The translations under genes were made by a program, and so were the position numbers. Positions 1 through 6,541 of a DNA stretch of 51,908 bases are shown one piece after another (within the stretch, counting starts at the first letter, position 1; every line of letters begins with the position of its first letter). The notes below the pieces were generated by a model. It saw only the letters and a list, made by a program, of their open reading frames with translations. It was not told the DNA's origin and ran no database searches. Origin of the DNA: Dysgonomonas sp. 521 (GTDB lineage: Bacteria; Bacteroidota; Bacteroidia; Bacteroidales; Dysgonomonadaceae); contig NZ_QVMO01000011.1 in NCBI RefSeq assembly GCF_010501055.1, positions 18,427-70,334 of the forward strand. The letters run 5' to 3'.

Positions 1-175
1 TTTTTACACAAAAAATGCAATAAATACATTACCTTTTTATATGGCATTTATGATAGTCTCAATATCAATAAGTATCATTGCAAAAAAGAAATATTATTCG
101 AAGAAATAAAGGATTAGAATTGTTAATTCAGATAAAAGCACAGCTACCCTGCTCGCGCAGGCTTCCAGTCTGTGT
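1..175. repeat. Perfect direct repeat, copy 1
   Basis: This stretch is identical, base for base, to 2562-2736. The copies diverge at a 2-base indel just after the shared end. It carries the tail of a small membrane ORF (frame ending at the TAA at 107-109) and then a GC-richer palindromic stretch (about 149-175) related to the dispersed repeat seen again near 45699. The following bases to 402 hold no convincing gene: a 64-codon frame at 78-272 runs through repeat sequence and has no plausible start signal. Confidence 0.95.
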
Positions 176-346
176 TGCGAAAATTACTTGCAAGAGATCT
201 TGTTATATCTTATTTAGTTTGCTTCGCAATATACATACTGGAAGTCTGCACAAGCAAGAGTATATGATTTGAAGAATAAAACGTATCAGTATACAGTAGA
301 TTATGAAATTAGAGTTGGCTTAGGAATGAAATAAAAAATTAAATAA

Positions 347-379
347 GGAAGGCTCTGGGTATATCTCCCAACAGCTTCC
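347..379 (+). promoter_or_regulatory. Imperfect hairpin upstream of small membrane protein gene
   Basis: A GGAAG-GCT-GGG stretch pairs with CCC-AGC-TTCC across a short AT-rich loop with bulges. It lies 24 bases before the ATG at 403 and has no T-run after it. It could be a leader structure rather than a terminator. The pairing is by eye only. Confidence 0.25.
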
Positions 380-402
380 TACCTTAACTATTTACTTAAA
401 TT

Positions 403-723
403 ATGAAAAAGTATTTATCATTAATCGTTTTTGTATCTCTATTGGCATTAATGTTGTTTTTTCGTTTGTCTTTCAGTAATGGAGATATATTAGGGCAATT
501 GTCATATTTGTTTATCATTCCTGCAATAGCAGCTTTAGCTATTGGGCTTACTCCGCGATTATTAACAACGAAAAATATTATTTATCTAACAATAGGAGTG
601 ATTTTAGGAGTATTATTAATCCGAAGCGAGCAAAACCATATAATAATCTATAAGGCTTTATTTACAATAATTGGTGGATTTTTATCTTGGCTTTATTTAT
701 TTTTGATTAAAATAGAGGATTAG
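403..723 (+). CDS. Small membrane protein, function unknown
   Basis: This 106-residue protein is almost entirely hydrophobic. I see about three membrane segments (roughly residues 5-22, 31-50 and 58-75, with a further hydrophobic stretch at 85-102) and a short charged tail, KIED. The N-terminal MKKYLSLIVF could be a signal anchor. I do not recognise a family. It sits in an AT-rich zone of small hydrophobic ORFs and is followed directly by a coding-like fragment in another frame. Stand-alone small membrane proteins of this type are often immunity proteins for contact-dependent toxins or bacteriocins, but nothing here proves that role. Confidence 0.6.
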   Translation: MKKYLSLIVFVSLLALMLFFRLSFSNGDILGQLSYLFIIPAIAALAIGLTPRLLTTKNIIYLTIGVILGVLLIRSEQNHIIIYKALFTIIGGFLSWLYLFLIKIED

Positions 724-724
724 G

Positions 725-832
725 ATTACTACTTACCCCATCTTTTCAGATTTAGCTGCACTGGGTGTAGAGGAAATGAATGAATTGGAAATGAGAACAG
801 AGGATGGGGCTAGGTTGGCCAGATGGTTTTAA
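725..832 (+). pseudogene. Orphan C-terminal gene fragment
   Basis: Directly after the preceding stop, in another frame, 35 codons read like the tail of a soluble protein (with FSDLAALGVEEMNELEMR) and end in TAA at 830-832. No start codon or ribosome binding site fits, and the composition is unlike the hydrophobic neighbours. It is probably the 3' end left behind when its gene was deleted or recombined. The parent family is not recognisable from so little. Confidence 0.4.
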
Positions 833-882
833 GGTTCTTAACATGATATAATACAGATATTCACATTACAATATTTATCTAT

Positions 883-1020
883 ATGCTTAATAATAAATTA
901 AAAGACAGAAATCAAATCGTTATGGCTTTTGTAATAATCGCCTTAGTATTAACTGTCTATTTCATTGCCTCAGTCGCTAAATACCCTGATTCATTTATAA
1001 ATGGTTTACTCGGGCGTTGA
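883..1020 (+). CDS. 45-aa single-TM peptide, copy 1
   Basis: A short ORF starts MLNNKLKDRNQIVMAF and has one membrane helix (about residues 13-31) and a polar tail ending GLLGR. A diverged copy is encoded at 2867-3004; the two share the N-terminal half almost exactly and differ by several substitutions in the tail. Conservation of the frame between copies, with changes concentrated in one half, argues that it is translated. Function is unknown. It is followed by two further tiny ORFs. Confidence 0.5.
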   Translation: MLNNKLKDRNQIVMAFVIIALVLTVYFIASVAKYPDSFINGLLGR

Positions 1021-1078
1021 TAACTTTTGCTGCCGTATGATACAATAGTAGTCACGAGATTATAATTTTTTTACCAAT

Positions 1079-1216
1079 ATGAGAAAAAAATATCATCAAT
1101 ATTTAATTGCAATTGTTATTGCGATTTTTGTTACGCCCATTATTGTGAATAACTGGATTGCTTTTAAGCACTTTATACTAAATATCGCAACACAATATTT
1201 TGATTTTTTTAAATGA
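1079..1216 (+). CDS. 45-aa single-TM peptide
   Basis: The ORF begins MRKKYHQYLIAIVIAIF with a basic N-terminus and one membrane helix (about 8-24), then an amphipathic tail rich in aromatic residues. Its stop overlaps the next start as ATGA (1213-1216), the classic arrangement for translational coupling, which supports both ORFs being expressed together. No family is recognised. Confidence 0.45.
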   Translation: MRKKYHQYLIAIVIAIFVTPIIVNNWIAFKHFILNIATQYFDFFK

Positions 1217-1362
1217 ATCCTAAAGCCAATGAAACGTTCAACTTTTTTCTGAATAATATCTCTTTTTATCAAAAAGTTGCTTTTGCAGTATTTTGCACTG
1301 CTTTGGTAGTCTTTCTTTCGGGTGAATTTGCCTATATATTAGGGAAGCATCTTGCTTTATAA
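1213..1362 (+). CDS. 49-aa single-TM peptide
   Basis: It starts inside the stop of the preceding ORF (ATGA overlap). The N-terminal third is polar and one membrane helix spans about residues 22-43. It ends in GKHLAL. A remnant of a second copy of its tail is found at 3005-3102, so this gene and the 45-aa ORF at 883 belong to a duplicated unit. Function is unknown. Confidence 0.45.
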   Translation: MNPKANETFNFFLNNISFYQKVAFAVFCTALVVFLSGEFAYILGKHLAL

Positions 1363-1368
1363 CATAAA

Positions 1369-1449
1369 GTGGATAAGGTAGAAGAACAGATAAAAATCAA
1401 ATTGATGATTACGAGTCTGTATAACAGGTCTGGAAATAATGTTAAGTAG
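1369..1449 (+). CDS. Possible 26-aa ORF (GTG start)
   Basis: A GTG-initiated frame of 26 codons lies 6 bases after the previous stop and encodes a lysine-rich peptide (VDKVEEQIKIKLMITS...). It may simply be a spacer. It is listed because it is tightly packed between the upstream micro-ORFs and the protease gene. Confidence 0.15.
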   Translation: MDKVEEQIKIKLMITSLYNRSGNNVK

Positions 1450-1465
1450 TTGATTCTCTTTAGAA

Positions 1466-2161
1466 ATGAACATAGTTAAAGACATTTTTATTTTTCTGAA
1501 AAGTCCAACTACTGCAGGTCGGATTCGGTTGCAGACTCTTGGATTTGTTAAGACAGGGTTAGCATGTTATCTGTTAATGATGTTAACAATATTTTTTGTT
1601 GGAATTATTGTAATCTCACCATTATCATATTTCGGACTCATGCCTGAGAAAAGCAAAATGGACTTGATTTTACAAAAAGTAGTAATAATAGCCGTAGTCG
1701 GACCTGTTTGTGAGGAACTAATTTTTCGGTTACCGCTTATTTTCACTAAAAGAAATTTATTGATTGCAATTGTTTTGCTAGTCTTTTTACTAAATAAATC
1801 AGATATTCCCAGAGCTATAGTATTGAGTATAGTGATTATAGGAGTTGGTTTGTTTCTTTTGTACTATAAGAAGTTTAGGATTACAGAGTTTTTGGAAAAT
1901 GTATGGAAAAATCATTATACGTTCGTATTCTATATCTTTGTATTATTGTTTGCATGTATTCACATAACTAACTATAGGGATCTTTCGTTTATTCAATATT
2001 GTCTAACCCCTCTTATTGTTGTGCCTCAATTGATTATGGGGATCTTTTTTGGATATACCAGAGTTCGTTATAAAAACGGTTTAATAATATCAATTTTTAT
2101 GCATATATGCTTAAATTCGTTATCTTTACTTTTTGCGTTTAGATTGAATCCTGATTCTTAG
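1466..2161 (+). CDS. CPBP-family intramembrane protease
   Basis: This 231-residue polytopic membrane protein has the marks of the CPBP (CAAX prenyl protease 2/ABI) family. Motif 1 is the EE pair at 83-84 with R88 (CEELIFR). Motif 2 is a histidine in a membrane helix at 166 (FACIHI). Motif 3 is H213 with N217 (FMHICLN). In this family the glutamate and histidines form an intramembrane active site. In Firmicutes such proteins are encoded next to peptide bacteriocins and give self-immunity or process peptides; here the neighbours are tiny hydrophobic ORFs, so a similar partnership is conceivable but unproven. The length is normal for a minimal CPBP protein and all three motifs are present, so it should be active. 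Confidence 0.85.
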   Translation: MNIVKDIFIFLKSPTTAGRIRLQTLGFVKTGLACYLLMMLTIFFVGIIVISPLSYFGLMPEKSKMDLILQKVVIIAVVGPVCEELIFRLPLIFTKRNLLIAIVLLVFLLNKSDIPRAIVLSIVIIGVGLFLLYYKKFRITEFLENVWKNHYTFVFYIFVLLFACIHITNYRDLSFIQYCLTPLIVVPQLIMGIFFGYTRVRYKNGLIISIFMHICLNSLSLLFAFRLNPDS

Positions 2162-2182
2162 CAACTGTTTAAATTTTATTGG

Positions 2183-2284
2183 TATTCGGCTATGAGTTAT
2201 TTAGAGATAGATTTTTTGATTTTACAAGAATTTATTATAAAGATTTAATTAGAGAAAATTATGAACAGAGTGAGATTATTTAAT
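2183..2284 (+). pseudogene. Orphan gene tail without a start
   Basis: Between two in-frame stops, about 34 codons read as protein-like sequence (with ELFRDRFFDFTRIYYKDLIR) but have no usable start. The frame overlaps the next ORF, which starts at 2261 in another frame. It is best explained as the 3' end of a deleted gene. The family is unknown. Confidence 0.3.
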
Positions 2285-2410
2285 ACTAAATGCCGGAAAG
2301 TTATTTCTGTGTTATCGGCTATATATCTGCTATATTACCTAATAACCCGGTTTGATGATTTTGTAAGAGGTTTTGTTGCTGCACATCAATCAATGACCGG
2401 TTTATTTTGA
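2261..2410 (+). CDS. 49-aa single-TM peptide
   Basis: It starts MNRVRLFNTKCRKVISV, with a strongly basic N-terminus, one membrane helix (about 14-29) and a polar tail ending MTGLF. It resembles its neighbours in size and plan but has no visible copy elsewhere in the window. Function is unknown. Confidence 0.4.
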   Translation: MNRVRLFNTKCRKVISVLSAIYLLYYLITRFDDFVRGFVAAHQSMTGLF

Positions 2411-2493
2411 CAGAACCACTTGCTGTTTTGGGTGCAGTATATGTAGGTGCATATTATTTAGGATATTATAATGGAAAACATGCAGAAAAATAA
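2407..2493 (+). CDS. 28-aa glycine-zipper peptide (TTG start) or gene tail
   Basis: A frame beginning at a TTG that overlaps the previous stop encodes a short peptide with a small-residue helix face (LAVLGAVYVGAYYLGYYNG) and a polar end, GKHAEK. G-x-x-x-G patterning of this kind occurs in pore-forming class II bacteriocins and in dimerising membrane helices. The start is weak, so it may instead be the tail of a lost gene. Confidence 0.25.
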   Translation: MTEPLAVLGAVYVGAYYLGYYNGKHAEK

Positions 2494-2670
2494 ATTTCTT
2501 TTTTTACAGATTATAGCTTATTTAGGATGTTTTATTTCCTTTGGAATGATTTATTATGCTATTTTTACACAAAAAATGCAATAAATACATTACCTTTTTA
2601 TATGGCATTTATGATAGTCTCAATATCAATAAGTATCATTGCAAAAAAGAAATATTATTCGAAGAAATAA
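2471..2670 (+). pseudogene. Two-TM small protein gene split by a frameshift at an A6 run
   Basis: The frame from the ATG at 2471 encodes MENMQKNKFLFLQIIAYL, a first membrane helix (about 9-32), and stops at 2582-2584. At the six-A run at 2571-2576 a one-base backward shift would continue for about 31 more codons with a second helix (FYMAFMIVSISISIIA) and a lysine-rich end at 2668-2670. Read together this gives a sensible 66-residue two-helix protein. It may be a broken gene, two separate peptides, or a slippage product. The 3' part is duplicated at 14-109. Confidence 0.4.
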
Positions 2671-2736
2671 AGGATTAGAATTGTTAATTCAGATAAAAGC
2701 ACAGCTACCCTGCTCGCGCAGGCTTCCAGTCTGTGT
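2562..2736. repeat. Perfect direct repeat, copy 2
   Basis: Identical to 1-175. Here the sequence is joined to the upstream half of a small membrane ORF that copy 1, cut by the window edge, lacks. The repeated unit ends within a palindromic repeat containing CTGCTCGCGCAG. From 2737 to 2866 I see only a possible 15-codon frame at 2768-2815 preceded by a G-rich ribosome binding site. Confidence 0.95.
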
Positions 2737-2866
2737 GTTGCGAGATAAAGACACAGACAAGAGGGGGATGATACCTATAATGTATTATATTGCGGTATAT
2801 GTTATTTATCAGTAAGTTAACTATGGAAAAGATTCTACAGTTTTATAAAATTAAATATTTATCTAT

Positions 2867-3004
2867 ATGCTTAATAATAAATTAAAAGGAAGAAATCGAA
2901 TCGTTATGGCTTTTGTAATAATCGCCTTAGTATTAACTGTCTATTTTATTGCCTCAGCAATTGAATATCCCGGAGTTTTTATAGATGGGCTTCTCGGACG
3001 TTGA
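2867..3004 (+). CDS. 45-aa single-TM peptide, copy 2
   Basis: Paralogue of the ORF at 883-1020, of the same length and start context. The first 31 residues differ at only two positions, while the tail has diverged (IEYPGVFIDGLLGR against AKYPDSFINGLLGR). The DNA identity begins about 15 bases before the ATG, so the duplication includes the leader. Function is unknown. Confidence 0.5.
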   Translation: MLNNKLKGRNRIVMAFVIIALVLTVYFIASAIEYPGVFIDGLLGR

Positions 3005-3102
3005 TAATAATACTAGTTTATTTTACTATACCTTGTACTACCTTGATGTTTTATTTTCGGGTATGTTTGTCCTTATATTAGGGAGGTATCTTGCTTTGTA
3101 AA
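3005..3102 (+). pseudogene. Remnant of the second copy of the 49-aa peptide gene
   Basis: The frame ending at the TAA at 3100-3102 encodes LFSGMFVLILGRYLAL, which aligns with the end of the 49-aa ORF at 1213-1362 (FLSGEFAYILGKHLAL). The N-terminal half is missing or unrecognisable. This shows that the whole block, 45-aa ORF plus downstream ORFs, was duplicated and that this copy then lost an internal part. Confidence 0.5.
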
Positions 3103-3126
3103 ATAGCTAGGGTAAAGGAAAGTAAT

Positions 3127-3489
3127 ATGAGAAAATTCTTATTCTTAATCGTTGTCTTTTGCTTCTGCAATACAACGCATGTTTTCGGTCAGGTAATAGT
3201 GTTTGAAGGTGAATGTTGCGAAGCACTTGCAGGATATAAAACGAAATACGACAATGATTCAACGGTAGTCAGCAACTTTCGATCGTTCTATCAAATAGAA
3301 ATGAGCGAAATGGCTAAAGCTGAGTTGTTTAAAAAGAAACCCGCTGAGATAATCGCGTTTTTCAATACCGACGCTGGCAAAAAAAATCAGATGCTATATA
3401 AAAGGTTACCGAAACAGGTACGACCTTTTAGAGTAATCGTTTGTAGCCGGATAATAAAATACAATGCTGCGCCGGATACGCTTTTATAG
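3127..3489 (+). CDS. Small secreted protein, function unknown
   Basis: The start at 3127 (MRKFLFLIVVFCFCNTTHVF) is preferred to an upstream ATG at 3091 because it opens a clean signal peptide ending at VFGQ (about residue 20). The mature part is about 100 residues, has a CC pair near its start and is lysine-rich; no family is recognised. The stop lies inside a strong terminator stem. It differs from the membrane peptides upstream in being soluble and exported. Confidence 0.55.
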   Translation: MRKFLFLIVVFCFCNTTHVFGQVIVFEGECCEALAGYKTKYDNDSTVVSNFRSFYQIEMSEMAKAELFKKKPAEIIAFFNTDAGKKNQMLYKRLPKQVRPFRVIVCSRIIKYNAAPDTLL

Positions 3490-3510
3490 GCTTTCCGGCG
3501 CAGCATTTTT
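3463..3510. terminator. Intrinsic terminator between convergent genes
   Basis: A perfect 13-bp stem (AATGCTGCGCCGG at 3463-3475 paired with 3495-3507) encloses a 19-base loop and runs into T's on the plus strand. It overlaps the last codons of the plus-strand gene ending at 3489, and the minus-strand gene ends at 3526, so it probably serves both directions, better on the plus strand. Confidence 0.85.
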
Positions 3511-3525
3511 GTTGAGATACCCGTT

Positions 3526-4962
3526 TTAATACCCGTACCTCACCGGACGTTCACATTCGGTTGATTTCTGAGGGGCATATAGTGCCACAATATCATATAC
3601 CCGTCTGAAATCGCCGTCATTAAAATATGGAGAATCTTTCATCCATGTGATTGTATTATTCAGTATTGTTTCTGTTTTGGAATAATTCCCCTGATTGTTT
3701 GCCTTTGCCGCGTCTTTCAGATTTTGCGCCATAAAGGCTATATCATAGTTTTTCTCTACCTCTCTGTTTGTCACAGGATTATTGCTGTTGTATCTCATCG
3801 TTTTTTCAGAAGTTTCATGTTTGCCCTTGTTGGAGTAGCTCAGGCGGGCGGAGATAGAGCCTTCGTTTCTGTTGTTGCTTTTCACTTTTAGCAATACGAT
3901 CTGGGTAGAACTGGCTCCAAGGTTATTCAGATTTATAGATATGGAGTTTGCACCTTCCGATACGGGGTTGTAACCGTAACATTTGAGTATCTCCCAGCCT
4001 CTGGGCAGATTGATTGTCAGGTTCGGGTTTTTACCTATTCCGTACATCAGGGCATCCAGTTCGTCATTGAATACTTTATACATATCTTCACTGTCTTCGC
4101 CGATAAAGTAATTCAAGCCTCTGCCCCTGTCTGCCAGTTGGCGGAGCAGGTCAAAGTTTAGCGACTGTCCTACACCTATCGTAGATATGTCGATCCCCTT
4201 TTTATTATATGTCAGCGAATTGTTTGCAATCTGTTCCAGTCTTGTTTCCCCTGTATTTGTTTCTCCGTCGGTAAGCAATATTACCCGTGAGTTTACTTTG
4301 TCGGAATGATTTAGTATGGCTTGTTTATAGCCGAGCATCATACCCGCGTTCAGGTTGGTACTTCCTCCGGCATTAATCTTCCTTATGATAGAATATATCT
4401 TGTCTCTGTCATTGGTCAGGCAGGTAGCAGGCAACGCTACTCTGGCTTCGTTGTCGAACAGTATGATAGATAAATAATCGCCGTTATTCAGGGAGTTGAC
4501 AAAGCGGCGTAATGCTTCCCGCGCCGATTCAATCTTTTGACCTGACATCGATCCGCTGACATCGACCACAATGGAGGCGTTGACTTTATTCTGTATGTCA
4601 TTCCGCAGGTTGGCGGGTTGTGTGGCAACCCCTACCTGCACTATAAACTCATCGCTTTTACCTAATAACGAGTTGTTGTAATCGATGCTCAACGCTACGT
4701 CCTGCTCCTGCGGGATCGTAATATTGTGCAGATGGTAATTCATAAAATCTTCTACAATAAACGTTTCCGGCTTCGGCATACTTACAGTCCTGTTGTAGCT
4801 GCCGGTTCTTCGGCTCGAAGAATAGGAGTAATCATTGTTATAGCCGGAAGAATTCTGTGCGGCATCCCTTGTATACGACAATGAGCCCGAACTGGAACCA
4901 AACTGCGCTACCGCGCTGATAGAGAAAATGCAGAAGCAGAATGATAGTAATACTTTTTTCAT
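3526..4962 (-). CDS. Secreted von Willebrand factor type A protein
   Basis: This 478-residue protein has a signal peptide (residues 1-20, ending AVAQ), a Ser/Tyr/Asn-rich stretch (21-58), an N-terminal beta domain (about 65-125), and a VWA domain (about 128-305). The VWA domain has the metal-site motif DVSGS starting at D134, a downstream NAGGSTN threonine region and LLTDGE. The C-terminal part (about 310-470) is the beta-rich region seen in YfbK/CaCA-like VWA proteins. It likely acts in the periplasm or at the cell surface, binding a partner through a divalent metal. A second VWA gene lies directly upstream on the same strand and the two are probably co-transcribed. The specific partner is unknown. 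Confidence 0.8.
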   Translation of the reverse strand: MKKVLLSFCFCIFSISAVAQFGSSSGSLSYTRDAAQNSSGYNNDYSYSSSRRTGSYNRTVSMPKPETFIVEDFMNYHLHNITIPQEQDVALSIDYNNSLLGKSDEFIVQVGVATQPANLRNDIQNKVNASIVVDVSGSMSGQKIESAREALRRFVNSLNNGDYLSIILFDNEARVALPATCLTNDRDKIYSIIRKINAGGSTNLNAGMMLGYKQAILNHSDKVNSRVILLTDGETNTGETRLEQIANNSLTYNKKGIDISTIGVGQSLNFDLLRQLADRGRGLNYFIGEDSEDMYKVFNDELDALMYGIGKNPNLTINLPRGWEILKCYGYNPVSEGANSISINLNNLGASSTQIVLLKVKSNNRNEGSISARLSYSNKGKHETSEKTMRYNSNNPVTNREVEKNYDIAFMAQNLKDAAKANNQGNYSKTETILNNTITWMKDSPYFNDGDFRRVYDIVALYAPQKSTECERPVRYGY

Positions 4963-5032
4963 AATCCTGTAAAGTTATTTTAGTGATAATTCTTTTATAT
5001 CTCCGGCAGAAGTAATGTTGGTCGGAAAGTCT

Positions 5033-6187
5033 TTATTTGTTGATCGTATAACCCTTTACATTGGCGAATGCCAGAATAGATTCATTGATGGCTTTGCCAA
5101 GGTCGTCGCCCGATGTATTGTCTTTCTTTGCCTGTTCGTCTATATATTCCTGACGTTTTTTTGCCAGTTCGGCTATCTCTTTCTGGATGGCTGCGCGTTC
5201 AGTTTCTTTTTCGGTTACCAGTTTCTGTATTTCGGCTTTCGATTTGTTTTGCAGCTCCTGAGGCAGTTCCGATTGTTCGATTTCATTCAATGCGTTGCTA
5301 TCTTCTTTTACTTTGTCTACCAAGTCCCACGCACTGTTATTATATACCTGCTTCGATTTGCTTACAGCCCGTTCGGCGAAGTTCGATTTGGACATACTCA
5401 TTGCGTTCACATCCTGCTGCCGTTGGTTTTCGGCATGGGCAAAACCTTTTGCTCCATAGCTGATATATGTCCTGTTCAGGCGGTCGTTGCAGGCGCTGAT
5501 ACGGTCGTCGTATGGGGTGTCGTAATAGCGTACACGGGCGTTGTGGTCTATGTTGAAGAATTTGCCTTTTCCCCTCTCGGCACCATCCCGCCACATTCCC
5601 TCTATGCCTTCCGCTGTTCTGCCACAATGGATGGTGTTTACATAAATACCCTTCGCCAAAGCCCTGCTGATGGCTGTTTTATACGATACGCTCCCTTGAT
5701 TGAACGGTTCGTTGCCGGCAATGTATATCAGTTTCATATCAGATGAGTTGCTTCCCCAGTTGAGCATTTCCACGGCTTTGCTGATAACCGTTCCGCAGTA
5801 TTCATCCCCACCGTAAGTGGTAAGGGAAAACAGTTTTGCCGATATTAGGTCAAGGTCTGTGGTTAATGGAGTTACCTGACGGATATACCCGTCTGCCCTT
5901 CTCAGGTTGTCGTTCCCGTATTCGTACAGGGCTATCTCTATTTTAGGCGTCCGCCCGTTGTACTTTAGTGTAGTCAGGGTGTTCACTATATTCCACAGGC
6001 GCGACTTTGCCTGTTCTATCAGCCCGTCCATGCTGCTGGATGTATCCAGCAGGATAGCAACCTGTATCTTAGTGTCCCTGTTTTGCTCACTATTTACTAT
6101 ATTTACATCCGGGCTGGTAGGGGTGTTGCCAAAAGAGGCCATCGTGAAAACGATAAACATTGCGCTAAGTAGTATAAACTTTTTCAT
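5033..6187 (-). CDS. Secreted VWA domain protein with C-terminal coiled coil
   Basis: The start at 6187 (MKKFILLSAMFIVF) gives a proper signal peptide; an in-frame ATG at 6274 would add an unlikely 29-residue extension. The VWA domain spans about residues 42-215, with metal-site motif DTSSS starting at D48 and a TYGGDEYCG loop. A basic region follows, then a glutamate/lysine-rich coiled coil (about 300-355) and a short tail. The length is 384 residues. It precedes the other VWA gene by about 70 bases. In aerotolerance (Bat-type) and surface systems, VWA proteins scaffold complexes; nothing here defines the complex. Confidence 0.8.
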   Translation of the reverse strand: MKKFILLSAMFIVFTMASFGNTPTSPDVNIVNSEQNRDTKIQVAILLDTSSSMDGLIEQAKSRLWNIVNTLTTLKYNGRTPKIEIALYEYGNDNLRRADGYIRQVTPLTTDLDLISAKLFSLTTYGGDEYCGTVISKAVEMLNWGSNSSDMKLIYIAGNEPFNQGSVSYKTAISRALAKGIYVNTIHCGRTAEGIEGMWRDGAERGKGKFFNIDHNARVRYYDTPYDDRISACNDRLNRTYISYGAKGFAHAENQRQQDVNAMSMSKSNFAERAVSKSKQVYNNSAWDLVDKVKEDSNALNEIEQSELPQELQNKSKAEIQKLVTEKETERAAIQKEIAELAKKRQEYIDEQAKKDNTSGDDLGKAINESILAFANVKGYTINK

Positions 6188-6409
6188 ATCATTCAGTTTT
6201 ATTGGTTTCTTTACCCAAAAGTATATTGTTAAAAAATAAGATTTCGGGCAGAATGGGTGAAGCCGGGCTTTCAATTGGTAAAATATAATTTATAAATGTT
6301 TTAAAAGTATTTACTTTGTAATATTGAAAGGGGGAGTGCATTTTAAATTGCAGTTTCAGTAGAAATAGCGTTAGGTAGAGCAAAGCGCATAAATATGATT
6401 CAATCGTTG

Positions 6410-6526
6410 ACCTGCGCCTTCAGTGCGCAATTTACATCGTACGTTTCTTACCCAAGGCGCCGCTCTGCTTGCCATTGGGCTGAAACAAGGTTCGGCGAAG
6501 CCAATTAACACGGGTTTTCAGCCCTG
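6410..6526. repeat. Structured intergenic element (nested inverted repeats)
   Basis: The 354-base gap between divergent genes (6188-6541) holds no ORF of note. It contains a TGCGC/GCGCA stem near 6414-6429 and a 9-bp inverted repeat GGGCTGAAA (6477-6485) with TTTCAGCCC (6516-6524) that encloses a near-palindrome around GGTTCGGCGAAGCC. The style is that of a dispersed palindromic element. Promoters for both flanking genes must also lie in this gap, but I cannot place them. Confidence 0.4.
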
Positions 6527-6541
6527 ATTAACTCAAAAAAT

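Noticed and set aside
78..272. 64-codon frame across the first direct repeat
   Set aside because: It crosses a palindromic repeat, has no ribosome binding site and is not conserved in the second copy, where the frame diverges after 2736.
5015..5746. 243-codon plus-strand frame
   Set aside because: Opposite the second VWA gene; rich in Phe, Cys and Val with no domain.
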